From Desulfuromonadaceae bacterium (GTDB lineage Bacteria > Desulfobacterota > Desulfuromonadia > Geobacterales > Pseudopelobacteraceae): a DNA stretch of 54,849 bases. The notes beneath the pieces were generated by a model. It was not told where the DNA came from. It ran no database searches and saw only the letters and a list, made by a program, of their open reading frames with translations. The stretch covers positions 1 to 54,849 of the forward strand of contig JAQUIT010000023.1 in NCBI GenBank assembly GCA_028681335.1, written 5' to 3'. How positions within the stretch are numbered: the stretch's first letter is position 1; every line of letters starts with the position of its first letter. The translations under genes and the position numbers were made by a program. Shown in pieces: positions 23,151 through 31,758 of this stretch.

Positions 23151-24548
23151 TCAACATCCACTCTCCCCAACACTGCGAACAAAGGAGCGCTCCACACGGT
23201 GCAAACGGATTCCCAACAGGATGGCCGCTATGCTAAGACCGATGATGAGGCTGAGCCAAAAACCTTTGGCTCCCATCGGAGTGCCCCATACATGAGTAAG
23301 AGCAAGGCTGTAGCCCAGCGGCAGCGATATGACCCAATAGGCGACAACGACCAGCAGCAATGGCACCCGCGTATCTTTATAACCGCGTAGCGCGGCAGCG
23401 GCAGAGACCTGAAAACCATCAGAGAACTGGTAAAAGGCGTTGAGATACAACAGACCGACAGAGGTGGCGATAACACGGCTGTCACTGGTATAGATACCTG
23501 CAATGCGTTCGGCAAACAGCAGTGTCAAGCCGGCTGTGGCAAGTGCGACCAGTGAACTTACCAACAGACCCGTATGGCTGACCAGCTTTGCCCGGTCCGG
23601 GCGCCCCTTGCCTATGGCGTGGCCGACGCGAATAGTGATGGCACTCGAGATGCTAAGCGGAATCATGAATATCAACGCGGAATAGTTGAGGGTAATTTGG
23701 TGTGAAGCGACCGTATATGCACCCAGTGGAGAAAGAAAAAGAGCAATCAAGGCAAAGATGCTTGACTCAACGAGTAATGAGCAGCCGATCGGCAGTCCGA
23801 GCCGAATGATCTGTGTCGCCCCCTCCCGGCCGCGCCGCTTGGTCAGATCAAAGAAGTGGGTGGCGCTGTAGGTTTTAGCGCGGCGAATAATAAGCAGCAT
23901 GCAGCCACACATGAACCAGAGGGTTACCGCCGTGGCCCAACCGCACCCGACGCCTCCCAGCGCCGGAAGACCAAGCTTGCCATATATGAAGATGTAGTTG
24001 AGAGACGCGTTGACCGGCACACTGGCCAGACCTATGAGCATGCTGGGACGCACCAGACCAAGACCTTCACTCAAGTTCCGCAACAGGAAGAAGGATGCGG
24101 CAGCCGGCACCCCCCAGGAAATCGCCTTGAGGTAGGCGCTTGCGATGACGGCAATCTGTGCGTCAACGGCCATCATCGTAAAGACAACTTCGGCATTACG
24201 CAGCAAAAAGATCGAAACCAGCACCAGCGGCAAAGCCACCAGCATCCCGCGACGGGCAAGCGGCCCGGTTTCCTCTGTCCGCCCGGCTCCGTGCAGTTGC
24301 GCAACAAGCGGCGTGACCGCCAGCAGGACACCATACAAGAAGAGCAGCAGAGGTATCCACAGGCTGGTGCCGACGGCGACTCCTGCAAGGTCGGTGGCAC
24401 TAACGCGACCCGCCATCACGGTATCAATAAACGAGAGAACCTGCTGGGACAGCTGGGCGGCCAGAATGGGAGCCGCCAGAGTCAAGAGGGCAGCCGCTTC
24501 AATTTTAAAAAGCCGGACGCGATCACGGCCGGGGTGCGGAAAATGCAT
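23151..24548 (-). CDS. MATE family efflux transporter (NorM-like)
   Basis: The 465-residue protein has twelve hydrophobic segments in two homologous halves. The opening has APILAAQLSQQVLSFIDTVM and ATDLAGVAVGTSLWIP, with the PLVAQLHGAGR loop, typical of MATE/NorM. It exports cationic drugs or metabolites in exchange for Na+ or H+. The start ATG has GAGG at -9. It lies 71 bp after the thioesterase gene, whose terminator falls in the gap, so the two genes are separately transcribed. Confidence 0.9.
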   Translation of the reverse strand: MHFPHPGRDRVRLFKIEAAALLTLAAPILAAQLSQQVLSFIDTVMAGRVSATDLAGVAVGTSLWIPLLLFLYGVLLAVTPLVAQLHGAGRTEETGPLARRGMLVALPLVLVSIFLLRNAEVVFTMMAVDAQIAVIASAYLKAISWGVPAAASFFLLRNLSEGLGLVRPSMLIGLASVPVNASLNYIFIYGKLGLPALGGVGCGWATAVTLWFMCGCMLLIIRRAKTYSATHFFDLTKRRGREGATQIIRLGLPIGCSLLVESSIFALIALFLSPLGAYTVASHQITLNYSALIFMIPLSISSAITIRVGHAIGKGRPDRAKLVSHTGLLVSSLVALATAGLTLLFAERIAGIYTSDSRVIATSVGLLYLNAFYQFSDGFQVSAAAALRGYKDTRVPLLLVVVAYWVISLPLGYSLALTHVWGTPMGAKGFWLSLIIGLSIAAILLGIRLHRVERSFVRSVGESGC

Positions 24549-24562
24549 AAAACCTCAAAATA

Positions 24563-24590
24563 AAAAAGCCCGGCACACAAAGGCCGGACC
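24563..24590 (-). terminator. Rho-independent terminator of the thioesterase gene
   Basis: On the minus strand a CCGGC/GCCGG stem with a short loop is followed by six Ts. It lies 30 bp after the thioesterase stop. Confidence 0.7.
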
Positions 24591-24619
24591 TTCACTACGG
24601 GTGTAATCTGCTACTTTTT

Positions 24620-25018
24620 CTATTTAGTTGTTCGGTACATGGTAACGTCGGCTTCGGCCATGATCTTTCCATCCAACTCAAGCCGCCCCTTCACATCCAC
24701 CAAGCGGCGCCGTTCTCCAACAATTTCGCCGATCACGGATACCAATGATCCGGTTGGAACCGGAGCTCGATAGCGGATTTTTATTTCGCTGGTGACAACC
24801 ATGAGTCCGCTTCCTATGCAGGCCTGAGCGCAGATTTCGTCCAACAGGGCCGAAATGATGCCGCCGTGGGTGATCCCCTGCCATCCCTGAAAGACCGCAT
24901 CTATCCGCACCCTGGTTTCCGCCCGGCGCCGTACGGGGTCTATGGTAAACTCTGCCTTTAAGCCGATTGGGTTTTCTTTGCCGCAAATAAAACAGTGGCT
25001 GTCATCAAGTACCTGCAC
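24620..25018 (-). CDS. PaaI-like hotdog thioesterase
   Basis: The 132-residue single hotdog fold has the N-terminal CFICGKENPIGLKAEF segment common in this branch. The core is QGWQGITHGGIISALLDEIC, where Asp/Glu and the HGG loop form the acyl-CoA site, and IKIRYRAPVPTGSL follows. It should hydrolyse a small acyl-CoA; the substrate is not known. The start is GTG 25016-25018 behind GGAAGGA. It is monocistronic, with its own terminator. Confidence 0.85.
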   Translation of the reverse strand: MQVLDDSHCFICGKENPIGLKAEFTIDPVRRRAETRVRIDAVFQGWQGITHGGIISALLDEICAQACIGSGLMVVTSEIKIRYRAPVPTGSLVSVIGEIVGERRRLVDVKGRLELDGKIMAEADVTMYRTTK

Positions 25019-25140
25019 AGGTGTCCTTCCTTCATCTTCTGATTTGTGTGTATTTCATGCGACCTGACAAATGGTGCAACTGCGTAAACAATACTGCCTC
25101 GCCCCGGCAAAAGAATCAAAGGCAAACAGCGCAGCAACTC

Positions 25141-25395
25141 TTATCTGACCGTGCCAGCCTTAAGTATGTCTTCAACTTCCTGTGGTTTAAGCTTATCAAT
25201 CTGCGATTGACTGTAGCCAAGATTCCGCAGATTCTCCTCATCCAGATGCGTAATCATAAACTTCATACTTGCACTCTTTGAGGGACATTCTTCCGTTGTC
25301 GGCTCCACGGTACTAGTGAAAACTCCTTGCAGAATGGATAGTGCCTGTGCGTTGAACATCACCGGCCCAAAGCCTGAATCTTCATCGCTTGCCAT
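25141..25395 (-). CDS. Small hypothetical protein (84 aa)
   Basis: GGGAGGGG precedes the ATG at good spacing. The C-terminal part (LDEENLRNLGYSQSQIDKLK, then PQEVEDILKAG) looks like a short helical motif seen at the ends of several small Geobacter proteins, but I cannot name it. The N-terminal half is Ser/Thr-rich with one Cys. It lies about 100 bp behind the 34-aa Cys protein on the same strand. Confidence 0.6.
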   Translation of the reverse strand: MASDEDSGFGPVMFNAQALSILQGVFTSTVEPTTEECPSKSASMKFMITHLDEENLRNLGYSQSQIDKLKPQEVEDILKAGTVR

Positions 25396-25494
25396 GTCCC
25401 CTCCCGGCTGAAGCCTGTCAAGTTTTGCTCCTTTATTACATGTAACCTGATAAGCGTCTGTAAAATACGTTCCATACTAACACATTTCCACTCC

Positions 25495-25599
25495 TCACCT
25501 GAACAAGTAATCGCTCCTGCCGGGGCAACTGCCACACACGCATAACGGCAGGAACGGAACCGCTGCCACTTTATCGCCACTGTTTTTTTGCTCCGGCAT
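25495..25599 (-). CDS. 34-aa CxCGxCP mini-protein
   Basis: The ATG (25597-25599) follows GGAG at six bases. The peptide starts MPEQKNSGDKVAAVPFLPL and ends CVCGSCPGRSDYLFR. The tight CxCGxCP cluster could bind a metal. This frame is better supported than the longer overlapping frame (25359-25580), which begins at a GTG. I do not recognise it. Confidence 0.45.
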   Translation of the reverse strand: MPEQKNSGDKVAAVPFLPLCVCGSCPGRSDYLFR

Positions 25600-25742
25600 G
25601 AGTGTCTCCATTTATATTTTTTTTATAGCTGATAAAAATGTATAGCATTAAAATAGCCAGCTGCATTATAAGTGGCTGATGCCCTACTCGGCCAGCGTGT
25701 TTTGTAGTAAAATTTTACAACGACAAGGGGAAGTATAGTATC

Positions 25743-25925
25743 ATGAATTGCACTCTCGAGCAGTTTGAAGATGTTGTGGCCAAGTTTAAATACTTTGCCG
25801 AGTCGGTAGATTGTGAGCTTTCATCCGAGGCTGAAGACCTTCGTCAGGAATTGGTTGTAATCTGCGCCGAACTTCTTGTGACTGTCAGGGAAGAGATTCA
25901 GGCAGAAGTTGATTCGGTCATTTGA
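25743..25925 (+). CDS. Small acidic helical protein (60 aa)
   Basis: The protein is strongly acidic and predicted helical (LEQFEDVVAKFKYFAESVDC, then AEDLRQELVVICAELLVTVR). It has no signal or metal motif. A purine-rich AAGGGGAAG lies about 13 bases before the ATG. The next gene follows 49 bp later on the same strand. No family is recognised. Confidence 0.5.
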   Translation: MNCTLEQFEDVVAKFKYFAESVDCELSSEAEDLRQELVVICAELLVTVREEIQAEVDSVI

Positions 25926-25974
25926 CAACTGTTTTCACCCAAGCCGGCATATCGCAAGACAAAGGAGATTGAGC

Positions 25975-26247
25975 ATGAAAAGAGTAACCGGAAGTTTAGT
26001 TATTGTCCTCGCCACAGCCAGCTTTTCCGCTGCGGCAGTAAATGTCGGCATTAGCACCCCTAATGCCAGTATTTACGTAGGCAAGCCGCAACCTGCACCG
26101 AGCGTGACTGTCGTAGAGCGCGAGACCGTTATTGTAAGAGAAGACCGGCATGATAACGGGAAACACAAAGGGCATTACAAGCATAAAAAACACAAAAAAG
26201 AGCGTTACGAGGAGAGATACGAGCATGACGGTGGGCATGGTAGATAG
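25975..26247 (+). CDS. Exported His/Lys-rich small protein (90 aa)
   Basis: The start is ATG 25975, behind AAAGGAG. A signal peptide (MKRVTGSLVIVLATASFSAA) is followed by VNVGISTPNASIYVGKPQPA. The tail is very rich in His, Lys, Glu and Arg (KHKGHYKHKKHKKERYEERY). The tail could bind divalent metals or polyanions in the periplasm. An upstream in-frame start at 25909 would bury the signal peptide and is rejected. Confidence 0.6.
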   Translation: MKRVTGSLVIVLATASFSAAAVNVGISTPNASIYVGKPQPAPSVTVVERETVIVREDRHDNGKHKGHYKHKKHKKERYEERYEHDGGHGR

Positions 26248-26280
26248 TTCACCACACATTATATCCACGTGATGCAGCAC

Positions 26281-26314
26281 AAAAAAAGGCCACATCCGAA
26301 GATGTGGCCTTTTT
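26281..26314. terminator. Bidirectional terminator
   Basis: AAAAAGGCCACATC pairs perfectly with GATGTGGCCTTTTT around a 4-base loop. A-runs and T-runs on both sides serve the two convergent genes. Confidence 0.9.
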
Positions 26315-26333
26315 AAGCATTCTGAAAAAGAAA

Positions 26334-26552
26334 TTACTTAGCAGGAGCAGCTTCAACAGCAGGAGCAGCTTCTTTCTTAACAGCAGCTTTCTTTGCTTTT
26401 TTAGCTTTTTTCACTTTCTTAACTTCTTTTTTCTCTACAGCAGGCTTTGCATCAGCAGCAGGAGCAGCAGGTGCAACTTCAGCAGCGAAAACTACAGCAG
26501 AGAAAGACAGAGCAACGAGAGCAGCAACGATTGTGGAAAGAACTTTTTTCAT
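26334..26552 (-). CDS. Exported Ala/Lys-rich protein (72 aa)
   Basis: The start is ATG 26552, behind GGAGG. A signal peptide (MKKVLSTIVAALVALSFSAV, cleavage after VFAAE) precedes a low-complexity mature part of Ala, Pro, Glu and Lys (KKEVKKVKKAKKAKKAAVKK). It resembles histone H1 tails in composition but is exported. The role is unknown. A sigma-54-type promoter lies just upstream and a terminator just downstream. Confidence 0.65.
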   Translation of the reverse strand: MKKVLSTIVAALVALSFSAVVFAAEVAPAAPAADAKPAVEKKEVKKVKKAKKAKKAAVKKEAAPAVEAAPAK

Positions 26553-26595
26553 GGGTAATACCTCCAAATAATTTAGCGAATCTGTTTTTACTTAT

Positions 26596-26612
26596 AGCAG
26601 ATGTCATGCCAA
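26596..26612 (-). promoter_or_regulatory. Sigma-54-type promoter of the Ala/Lys-rich protein gene
   Basis: On the minus strand TTGGCATGACATCTGCT has GG and GC exactly 10 bases apart. The -24 element TTGGCAT is near consensus and the -12 box is CTGCT. The predicted start near 26584 leaves a leader of about 30 bases with GGAGG. Confidence 0.6.
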
Positions 26613-26808
26613 CTACATTTTTTTATGCAACTAGCTGTATATTCATGTTAAATTTGATCCGACTTTTCCAGACACCTTTTTACAGACTCCATATGAACCC
26701 TTCCTTACCCCATATGAGGCAAGAGACATTGGATTTCACCCGCTGACATGCAGCAAAGAAACCCAAGATCACCGTTACACAAGAATAAAACTGAACATAA
26801 AAGAAAAT

Positions 26809-27642
26809 TTGACGATTAGTGACATATCGGAACCGCTGACCCGGGGCCTTTACATCTCCCGAAGGTCATCTGCACGTGCAATGTCTTTCTCATTTGATTA
26901 TTTGGAGCAACTTGTTATGGATGATCACTCATACCTCTACAGCACAAGGATTCAGAATTCGTTTGATGAAGACCAGGCTGAGATTCTATCTATATTCAAA
27001 GAAGAGTTATTCAAACAACCGAAATTCCAGATAACACTGATAAATTACTATCATGGTTTACCGGTTTCATGTCCTGCACAGATCATCAGCATTGAGAAAG
27101 ATATGATTGACCTTGATGTCTCTCCCTATCAGGCATTTACCATGCGGGACCATCATTACACGTTCATACGCAGTAAGGCCCTTAAACACGATGTTCATGC
27201 AAATGTTCAATATGTGAATTTAGACCGACGCGCCGCATCGTTGAGAAAGCTCTGCTACGTTGAAATCATGGCGGAGAGAAGAAATTATATTCGGCTGGCT
27301 TTAGGGAAACCACAAAATGCTGTATTCACGACAGCAGCGGGATTAGTTAAGGGAAGTTTAGTTGAAATCTCAATTAACGGCGTTTGCGTTCAAAGTGACA
27401 CTCCCTGCATACTTGAAATAGGCGAAGAGACGAATCTGACGTTCATGTTACATAATCTTGTCCAGAATCTTAATTACACTATGAAGACTCAGGCTGTACT
27501 TGTAGGAATAGACGGTGACGGCCAGCCAAAACGATACCGGTTTACTATAGCCCCTGACAAAATACTCGATCGAGAAATCGCGAGATACCTACTGCAGAGA
27601 CAAATTGAAATACTACAGGAAATAAAGGATGTGACTGAATAG
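26809..27642 (+). CDS. PilZ domain protein (c-di-GMP effector)
   Basis: The N-terminal part is YcgR-like (LISIEKDMIDLDVSPYQAFT region). A PilZ domain starts near residue 155, with AERRNYIRLALG (the RxxxR-type motif) and VEISINGVCV (the D/NxSxxG motif), both c-di-GMP contacts. It probably links c-di-GMP to motility or surface behaviour. The start is uncertain: TTG 26809 keeps a plausible N terminus (MTISDISEPLTRGLYISRRS) but has a weak site. ATG 26881 is the alternative and loses 24 residues. Confidence 0.8.
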   Translation: MTISDISEPLTRGLYISRRSSARAMSFSFDYLEQLVMDDHSYLYSTRIQNSFDEDQAEILSIFKEELFKQPKFQITLINYYHGLPVSCPAQIISIEKDMIDLDVSPYQAFTMRDHHYTFIRSKALKHDVHANVQYVNLDRRAASLRKLCYVEIMAERRNYIRLALGKPQNAVFTTAAGLVKGSLVEISINGVCVQSDTPCILEIGEETNLTFMLHNLVQNLNYTMKTQAVLVGIDGDGQPKRYRFTIAPDKILDREIARYLLQRQIEILQEIKDVTE

Positions 27643-27716
27643 AGCTCATACGGAAAAGGTACTGCTACTATAACAAGGATGTTTGTCAAAATTACCAGGT
27701 GCACCGAACATGACAA

Positions 27717-27756
27717 AGCCCCATGCTTTTCTTTAAAAAAGCATGGGGCTTATATT
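27717..27756 (+). terminator. Rho-independent terminator after the PilZ gene
   Basis: AAGCCCCATGCTTTT pairs with AAAAAAGCATGGGGCTT around a 4-base loop. The tail is only moderately T-rich. Confidence 0.75.
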
Positions 27757-27781
27757 GATCTAGCTAGCAGCTAGTTGAAAT

Positions 27782-27856
27782 TGGCAGGGGTACCTGGATT
27801 CGAACCAAGAGATGACGGCGTCAGAGGCCGTTGCCTTACCGTTTGGCTATACCCCT
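27782..27856 (-). tRNA. tRNA-Gln (anticodon CTG)
   Basis: Folded by hand on the minus strand. Acceptor AGGGGTA pairs with TACCCCT and is followed by G and an encoded CCA. The D-arm AGCC...GGC is normal. The anticodon stem ACGGC/GCCGT has loop CTCTGAC, giving anticodon CTG (codon CAG). The T-arm is CTTGG-TTCGAAT-CCAGG. All arms pair, with one G-U in the T stem. Confidence 0.93.
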
Positions 27857-27872
27857 AGAGTGAAGAGCACCT

Positions 27873-27901
27873 TTTGTAACAAATCAGACAGCTGACGTCA
27901 A
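27873..27901 (-). promoter_or_regulatory. Promoter of tRNA-Gln
   Basis: On the minus strand TTGACG (27896-27901) and TACAAA (27873-27878) are 17 bp apart, about 16 bp upstream of the mature tRNA. The -10 element is weak. Confidence 0.5.
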
Positions 27902-27918
27902 GAGTTTTTAGCCTCCAT

Positions 27919-28461
27919 TCAACCTCTCGCTGCCAGAGCACCAGCTTCCATCGCTTTTACGTTGGCCGGTATCAACTTGTGGTTACGCTCCGGAAGGGCC
28001 TTTTTCAACGCCGCTTCCAACGATGAGCCTTTCAACGCCCCGGTTTTTTCAATATACGCCCCGCAGGCAACCATGTTTACCATCCGCACATCACCCATAT
28101 CGAGAGCAATTTGGTTCATCGGAACAAGGACGATCTCGATTCCCGGCAGTTCCACACCAGCAGTATCAACCAGACTGGAATTGACTATACAGACCCCACC
28201 CTGTTTGACCTTGGCAGCGTATTTGTCAAAAGAAAGCTGATTGAGAAGTATCGAAACCGAGGGGTTGCCGACTACCGGAGAACCGGTATCACCATCGGCA
28301 AAAACAACCGTGCACATGGCCGCCCCGCCGCGCTTCTCAACTCCGTAGGCCGGAAAAAACGATACATTTTTCCCTTCATGAATCGCCGCGTATGAAAGCA
28401 GATTACCGGCCAACAGCACACCCTGCCCTCCGTAACCGGCAAAAAAAACGTCGTAACGCAT
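27919..28461 (-). CDS. korC: 2-oxoacid:ferredoxin oxidoreductase, gamma subunit
   Basis: KorC is the catalytic-domain gamma subunit of the 2-oxoglutarate (or related 2-oxoacid):ferredoxin oxidoreductase. The start is ATG 28461, with GGAG six bases upstream. The glycine-rich opening FAGYGGQGVLLAGNLL and AYGVEKRGGAAMC are family signatures. The protein has about 180 residues, the normal length. It is the last gene of the korDABC operon (order D, A, B, C). Confidence 0.9.
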   Translation of the reverse strand: MRYDVFFAGYGGQGVLLAGNLLSYAAIHEGKNVSFFPAYGVEKRGGAAMCTVVFADGDTGSPVVGNPSVSILLNQLSFDKYAAKVKQGGVCIVNSSLVDTAGVELPGIEIVLVPMNQIALDMGDVRMVNMVACGAYIEKTGALKGSSLEAALKKALPERNHKLIPANVKAMEAGALAARG

Positions 28462-28507
28462 TATCATCTCCAGCCCTGACAAACAGGACAAGTAAGTTAT
28501 TTACTAA

Positions 28508-29251
28508 TCACAGATTAGCGGTGTTTCGATAAACACCCAGCGGGAAGTAGGGAATCATTTCATCCGCCACCCGCTGGTTGGCATCCATAGGGTTCATACC
28601 CCAGTTAGTCGGACACGCTGCCAGCGCCTCAATAAAGGAAAATCCCTTTTTCTCAACCTGATAACGAAAAGCGGTTTTAATCATCTTCTTAGCCTGCATA
28701 ACGTTTTTCGGACTATTGAGGGCTACCCGTGCCGAAAAGCCCACCCCGTCAAGATTGGAGAGCAACTCAGCCATCTTGAAGGGAGAACCGTCCTTTGAAA
28801 TATCACGACCATAAGGGGTGGTTGAGGTCTTTTGCCCCGGCAAAGTTGTTGGCGCCATCTGGCCGCCAGTCATACCGTAGGTTGTGTTATTGACAAAGAT
28901 AACAGTTATGTCCTCACCGCGATTAGCGGCATGAATGATCTCGGACATACCGATAGCAGCAAGGTCACCGTCCCCCTGATAGGTAAAAACGATACGGTCT
29001 GGACGGGCACGTTTGGCTCCGGTAGCAACAGCCGGAGCGCGGCCGTGAGGGGCTTCGATCACGTCAATGTCAAAATACCCATAAAGGAAAACCGAGCAAC
29101 CGACAGAAGCAACACCGATCGTTTCACTGCGGATACCGAATTCATCCAGCGCTTCGGCAACAAGACGGTGGACCGAACCATGGTGACAGCCTGGGCAGAA
29201 GTGGGTCGAGACATCTTTCAGACTCTCCGGCCTGTTAAATACCTGTTTCAT
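28508..29251 (-). CDS. korB: 2-oxoacid:ferredoxin oxidoreductase, beta subunit
   Basis: KorB binds thiamine diphosphate. It opens with [20 protein letters not shown]. The TPP/Mg loop is [20 protein letters not shown], followed by [16 protein letters not shown]. Length is about 247 residues. The start is ATG 29251, with GAGG upstream; the longer frame to 29398 overlaps korA in an unused frame. It acts with KorA in oxidative decarboxylation of 2-oxoglutarate to succinyl-CoA, passing electrons to ferredoxin. Confidence 0.92.
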   Translation of the reverse strand: MKQVFNRPESLKDVSTHFCPGCHHGSVHRLVAEALDEFGIRSETIGVASVGCSVFLYGYFDIDVIEAPHGRAPAVATGAKRARPDRIVFTYQGDGDLAAIGMSEIIHAANRGEDITVIFVNNTTYGMTGGQMAPTTLPGQKTSTTPYGRDISKDGSPFKMAELLSNLDGVGFSARVALNSPKNVMQAKKMIKTAFRYQVEKKGFSFIEALAACPTNWGMNPMDANQRVADEMIPYFPLGVYRNTANL

Positions 29252-29270
29252 AGAATGTATCCTCAACTGA

Positions 29271-30353
29271 TCAGGCACTGGCCCGATAGTTTTTCTTGAT
29301 CTGTTCGAAAAGTTCTTCCGGGGTCGGCAAGGAACCAGCCCCCGGAGGGCGCCCATAGAAGGCAACATCGGCATCACGGGCAACCGAAAGCCGTACATCG
29401 TCGATCATCTGCCCGGTGGAAAGCTCGATAGCCAGAAAAAGCTTGCAGCGCTCGGAAAGCTGCGCATAAGCTTTTTTGGGAAAAGGAAAAAGCGTAACAG
29501 GCCGTATCAGCCCCACTTTCATGCCAGCCTCGCGAGCCATGGCAATCGCGGTCTTGGCAATTCTGGAGGTAGAGCCGAAAGCGGTCACGATCAGCTCGGC
29601 ATCGGCCGTCTGAACCTCTTCCCAGCGGCACTCCCGGTCTGCCAGCTCCTGATAGCGCGCATGCATCTTCCAATGAAACGCCTCCATCTCGCCGTCACCA
29701 AGGTAGAGCGACTTGACAACATTCTGCGGTTCTCCCGCCAACCTTCCGCGCACAACCCACTCTTTGGGAGGAAGCAACGTCTGCGGACGTGGATTGGGGG
29801 TGACCGATTCCTTCATCTGGCCGATAACCGAATCGGCCAGCACCATGGCCGGCATACGATAGAGGTCAGACAGGTCAAAAGCCAACATGGTCAGGTCGTA
29901 CATTTCCTGAACCGAGGCCGGAGCCAACACGATAATCCGGTAGCCGCCATGGCCGCCGCCGCGCGTGGCCTGGAAGTAATCGGCCTGTGAAGCATCAATA
30001 CCTCCAAGACCGGGGCCGGCGCGCATGATATCAACGATAACGCCGGGGAGCTCCGAGCCCGCCATGTACGAGATACCCTCCTGTTTGAGGGAGATGCCCG
30101 GGCCTGAGGAGGAAGTCATGACACGCACGCCGGTGGCTGAAGCTCCGAGCACCATATTGATCGCACCGATTTCGCTCTCGGCCTGGATAAACTCCCCGCC
30201 AACAGCCGGAAGTTCGCGCGACAGATATTCCGGAATATCGCTCTGCGGAGTGATTGGATAACCAAAATAGCAACGACATCCGGCCTCAATAGCCGCCATC
30301 GCTACCGCTTCGTTGCCTTTGACAAATATTTTTTCCGCGGTAATCGCTTGCAT
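29271..30353 (-). CDS. korA: 2-oxoacid:ferredoxin oxidoreductase, alpha subunit
   Basis: KorA holds the pyrimidine-binding region. It begins [18 protein letters not shown], then the family motif [19 protein letters not shown], then [14 protein letters not shown] and [13 protein letters not shown]. The start at ATG 30353 follows AAGGAG at eight bases; the ATG at 30359 is too close to it. It overlaps the korD stop region, so translation is coupled. The substrate is probably 2-oxoglutarate, though branched-chain 2-oxoacids cannot be excluded by sequence alone. Confidence 0.92.
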   Translation of the reverse strand: MQAITAEKIFVKGNEAVAMAAIEAGCRCYFGYPITPQSDIPEYLSRELPAVGGEFIQAESEIGAINMVLGASATGVRVMTSSSGPGISLKQEGISYMAGSELPGVIVDIMRAGPGLGGIDASQADYFQATRGGGHGGYRIIVLAPASVQEMYDLTMLAFDLSDLYRMPAMVLADSVIGQMKESVTPNPRPQTLLPPKEWVVRGRLAGEPQNVVKSLYLGDGEMEAFHWKMHARYQELADRECRWEEVQTADAELIVTAFGSTSRIAKTAIAMAREAGMKVGLIRPVTLFPFPKKAYAQLSERCKLFLAIELSTGQMIDDVRLSVARDADVAFYGRPPGAGSLPTPEELFEQIKKNYRASA

Positions 30354-30358
30354 AGCCA

Positions 30359-30565
30359 TCACTCCTTAAAAACCGAGATGGCGACATCGGGACACATCTC
30401 TGCGCACAATGTGCAGCCGGTGCACTGTTCCGAACCAGAAAAAACCGCTACCGTGAACCCCATGCTATTCGGAGTATCACTTACGGAGACCAGCTTCTTC
30501 GGGCAGGCTATGGTGCAGAGCCCACACCCCTTGCAGCGCATTTCATCAATTTTAATATACGGCAT
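30359..30565 (-). CDS. korD: 2-oxoacid:ferredoxin oxidoreductase, delta (ferredoxin) subunit
   Basis: KorD is a 2x[4Fe-4S] ferredoxin subunit that takes the electrons of the reaction. The start is ATG 30565, with AGGATGAGG upstream. It begins MPYIKIDEMRCKGCGLCTIA and carries two clusters (CKGCGLCTIAC and CTGCTLCAEMC). It has 68 residues, normal for delta subunits. It is the first gene of korDABC. Confidence 0.9.
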   Translation of the reverse strand: MPYIKIDEMRCKGCGLCTIACPKKLVSVSDTPNSMGFTVAVFSGSEQCTGCTLCAEMCPDVAISVFKE

Positions 30566-30837
30566 GTACCTCATCCTTTTGTATTTCAGATAGCTTCTTG
30601 TAGCAGACAAAAAGCCCATGCATCAAGCTTAAATCGTCACGAACTCCGGACATTGCCGGTACAGCTCCCGGCAAGCTGTTCTCTGATAGAGTTGAGGACC
30701 TCCTGTTCATCATAAAGCTAGCAGACACAGAATATGTCAAGACTGAAGTAATAGAGCCTCCAACTTAACAGGCTCTTTCCCTGAATAGCAGATATCAGGA
30801 CCAGACAAGTGAAATTGTTGCTACCATGAAACAAGGA
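30566..30837. other. kor operon leader and promoter region
   Basis: A possible promoter on the minus strand has TTGACA (30735-30740) and a -10 near TTTATG about 18 bp on. A leader of roughly 145 bases to korD contains a GCCGG/CCGGC hairpin. No named riboswitch is recognised. The etfA terminator lies at 30753-30776. Confidence 0.45.
30753..30776 (-). terminator. Possible terminator of etfBA
   Basis: AGAGCCT pairs with AGGCTCT around a 10-base loop, about 60 bp after etfA. The tail on the minus strand is only weakly T-rich. Confidence 0.45.
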
Positions 30838-31749
30838 TTAGTTGGACAACCTGGCTGTCAATGCGGGAACAAACTGCATCACATCAGCCACTACCAGCAC
30901 ATCAGCCACTTCACCGATCGGCGCATCTTTATCCCTGTTGATCGCTACGACAAATTCTGATTTTTTCATACCGGCCAGATGTTGAATCGCACCGCTGATA
31001 CCGCACGCGACGTACAGCTTTGGAGAAACGGTCTGGCCGGTTGTCCCGATTTGCTGGCTATGGGCTACCCATTCCGCATCAACAACGGGACGGCTGGCAC
31101 CCAGTTCTCCCCCCATGGCTTTAGCCAGCGCGGAGATGACGGGCATGTTTTCTTTCTTCCCTACCCCGCGACCAACAGCAATAATCACTTCAGCCTTAGC
31201 CAGATCAACCGCCCGCTCCTCAGCCGGTTCGTAAGCAAGAAATGACACCCGACCAGCCCCCTCTGCAGACACCTTATGCAGGTCAAAGCCCCCTTCCGAC
31301 TGCACCGCAGCAAAGGCGCCTGCCTGAATAGTAATAACAGCTCTGTTCGTAAGTGGCTTGATGGTACGGCGCATCTTGGCACTACAGCAACCGACTTCGA
31401 AGCCGCCGTCCGCGAGGGCAATTACCTCCGACAGCTGCGCCGCCCCGAGAGCGGCCGCAACCCGCGGGGCAAGGTCCCAGCCGTAAGATGAATGCAAAAA
31501 GACAATGTAGTCCGGATTCTCCTTCTGCACCACTTCAAGAATCAATCTCTTGTGCATATCGGGATTGTACTCACCACAAACTGTTGCATCAGCAAGATAG
31601 AGAGTACCACTATAGAGCGGCAGCTGTGTTTCACTCCCCACCAGCAGCATGACGGTATCTCCCCCCACCTGCTCGGCAAAGCCAACCAGTTCATAGGTAG
31701 AGTTAAGCAACCGTCCGTCGCGGTATTCACCAACAAGTAATATTTTCAT
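30838..31749 (-). CDS. etfA: Electron transfer flavoprotein, alpha subunit
   Basis: EtfA is the FAD-binding subunit. The C-terminal motif GQTVSPKLYVACGISGAIQHLAGM and the later FVVAINRDKDAPI are diagnostic. With EtfB it carries electrons from acyl-CoA dehydrogenases to the membrane EtfD. It has 303 residues and follows etfB with a 9-bp gap and AGGAGG. Confidence 0.93.
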   Translation of the reverse strand: MKILLVGEYRDGRLLNSTYELVGFAEQVGGDTVMLLVGSETQLPLYSGTLYLADATVCGEYNPDMHKRLILEVVQKENPDYIVFLHSSYGWDLAPRVAAALGAAQLSEVIALADGGFEVGCCSAKMRRTIKPLTNRAVITIQAGAFAAVQSEGGFDLHKVSAEGAGRVSFLAYEPAEERAVDLAKAEVIIAVGRGVGKKENMPVISALAKAMGGELGASRPVVDAEWVAHSQQIGTTGQTVSPKLYVACGISGAIQHLAGMKKSEFVVAINRDKDAPIGEVADVLVVADVMQFVPALTARLSN

Positions 31750-31758
31750 AGCTGCCTC

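Noticed and set aside
25495..25497. TGA ending the 34-residue Cys protein as another Sec codon
   Set aside because: Only five sense codons follow before the next stop and no SECIS-like hairpin is apparent.
25359..25580. 73-residue minus-strand frame
   Set aside because: It starts at a GTG and overlaps both the 34-residue frame and the 84-residue gene. Composition looks like an out-of-frame shadow.
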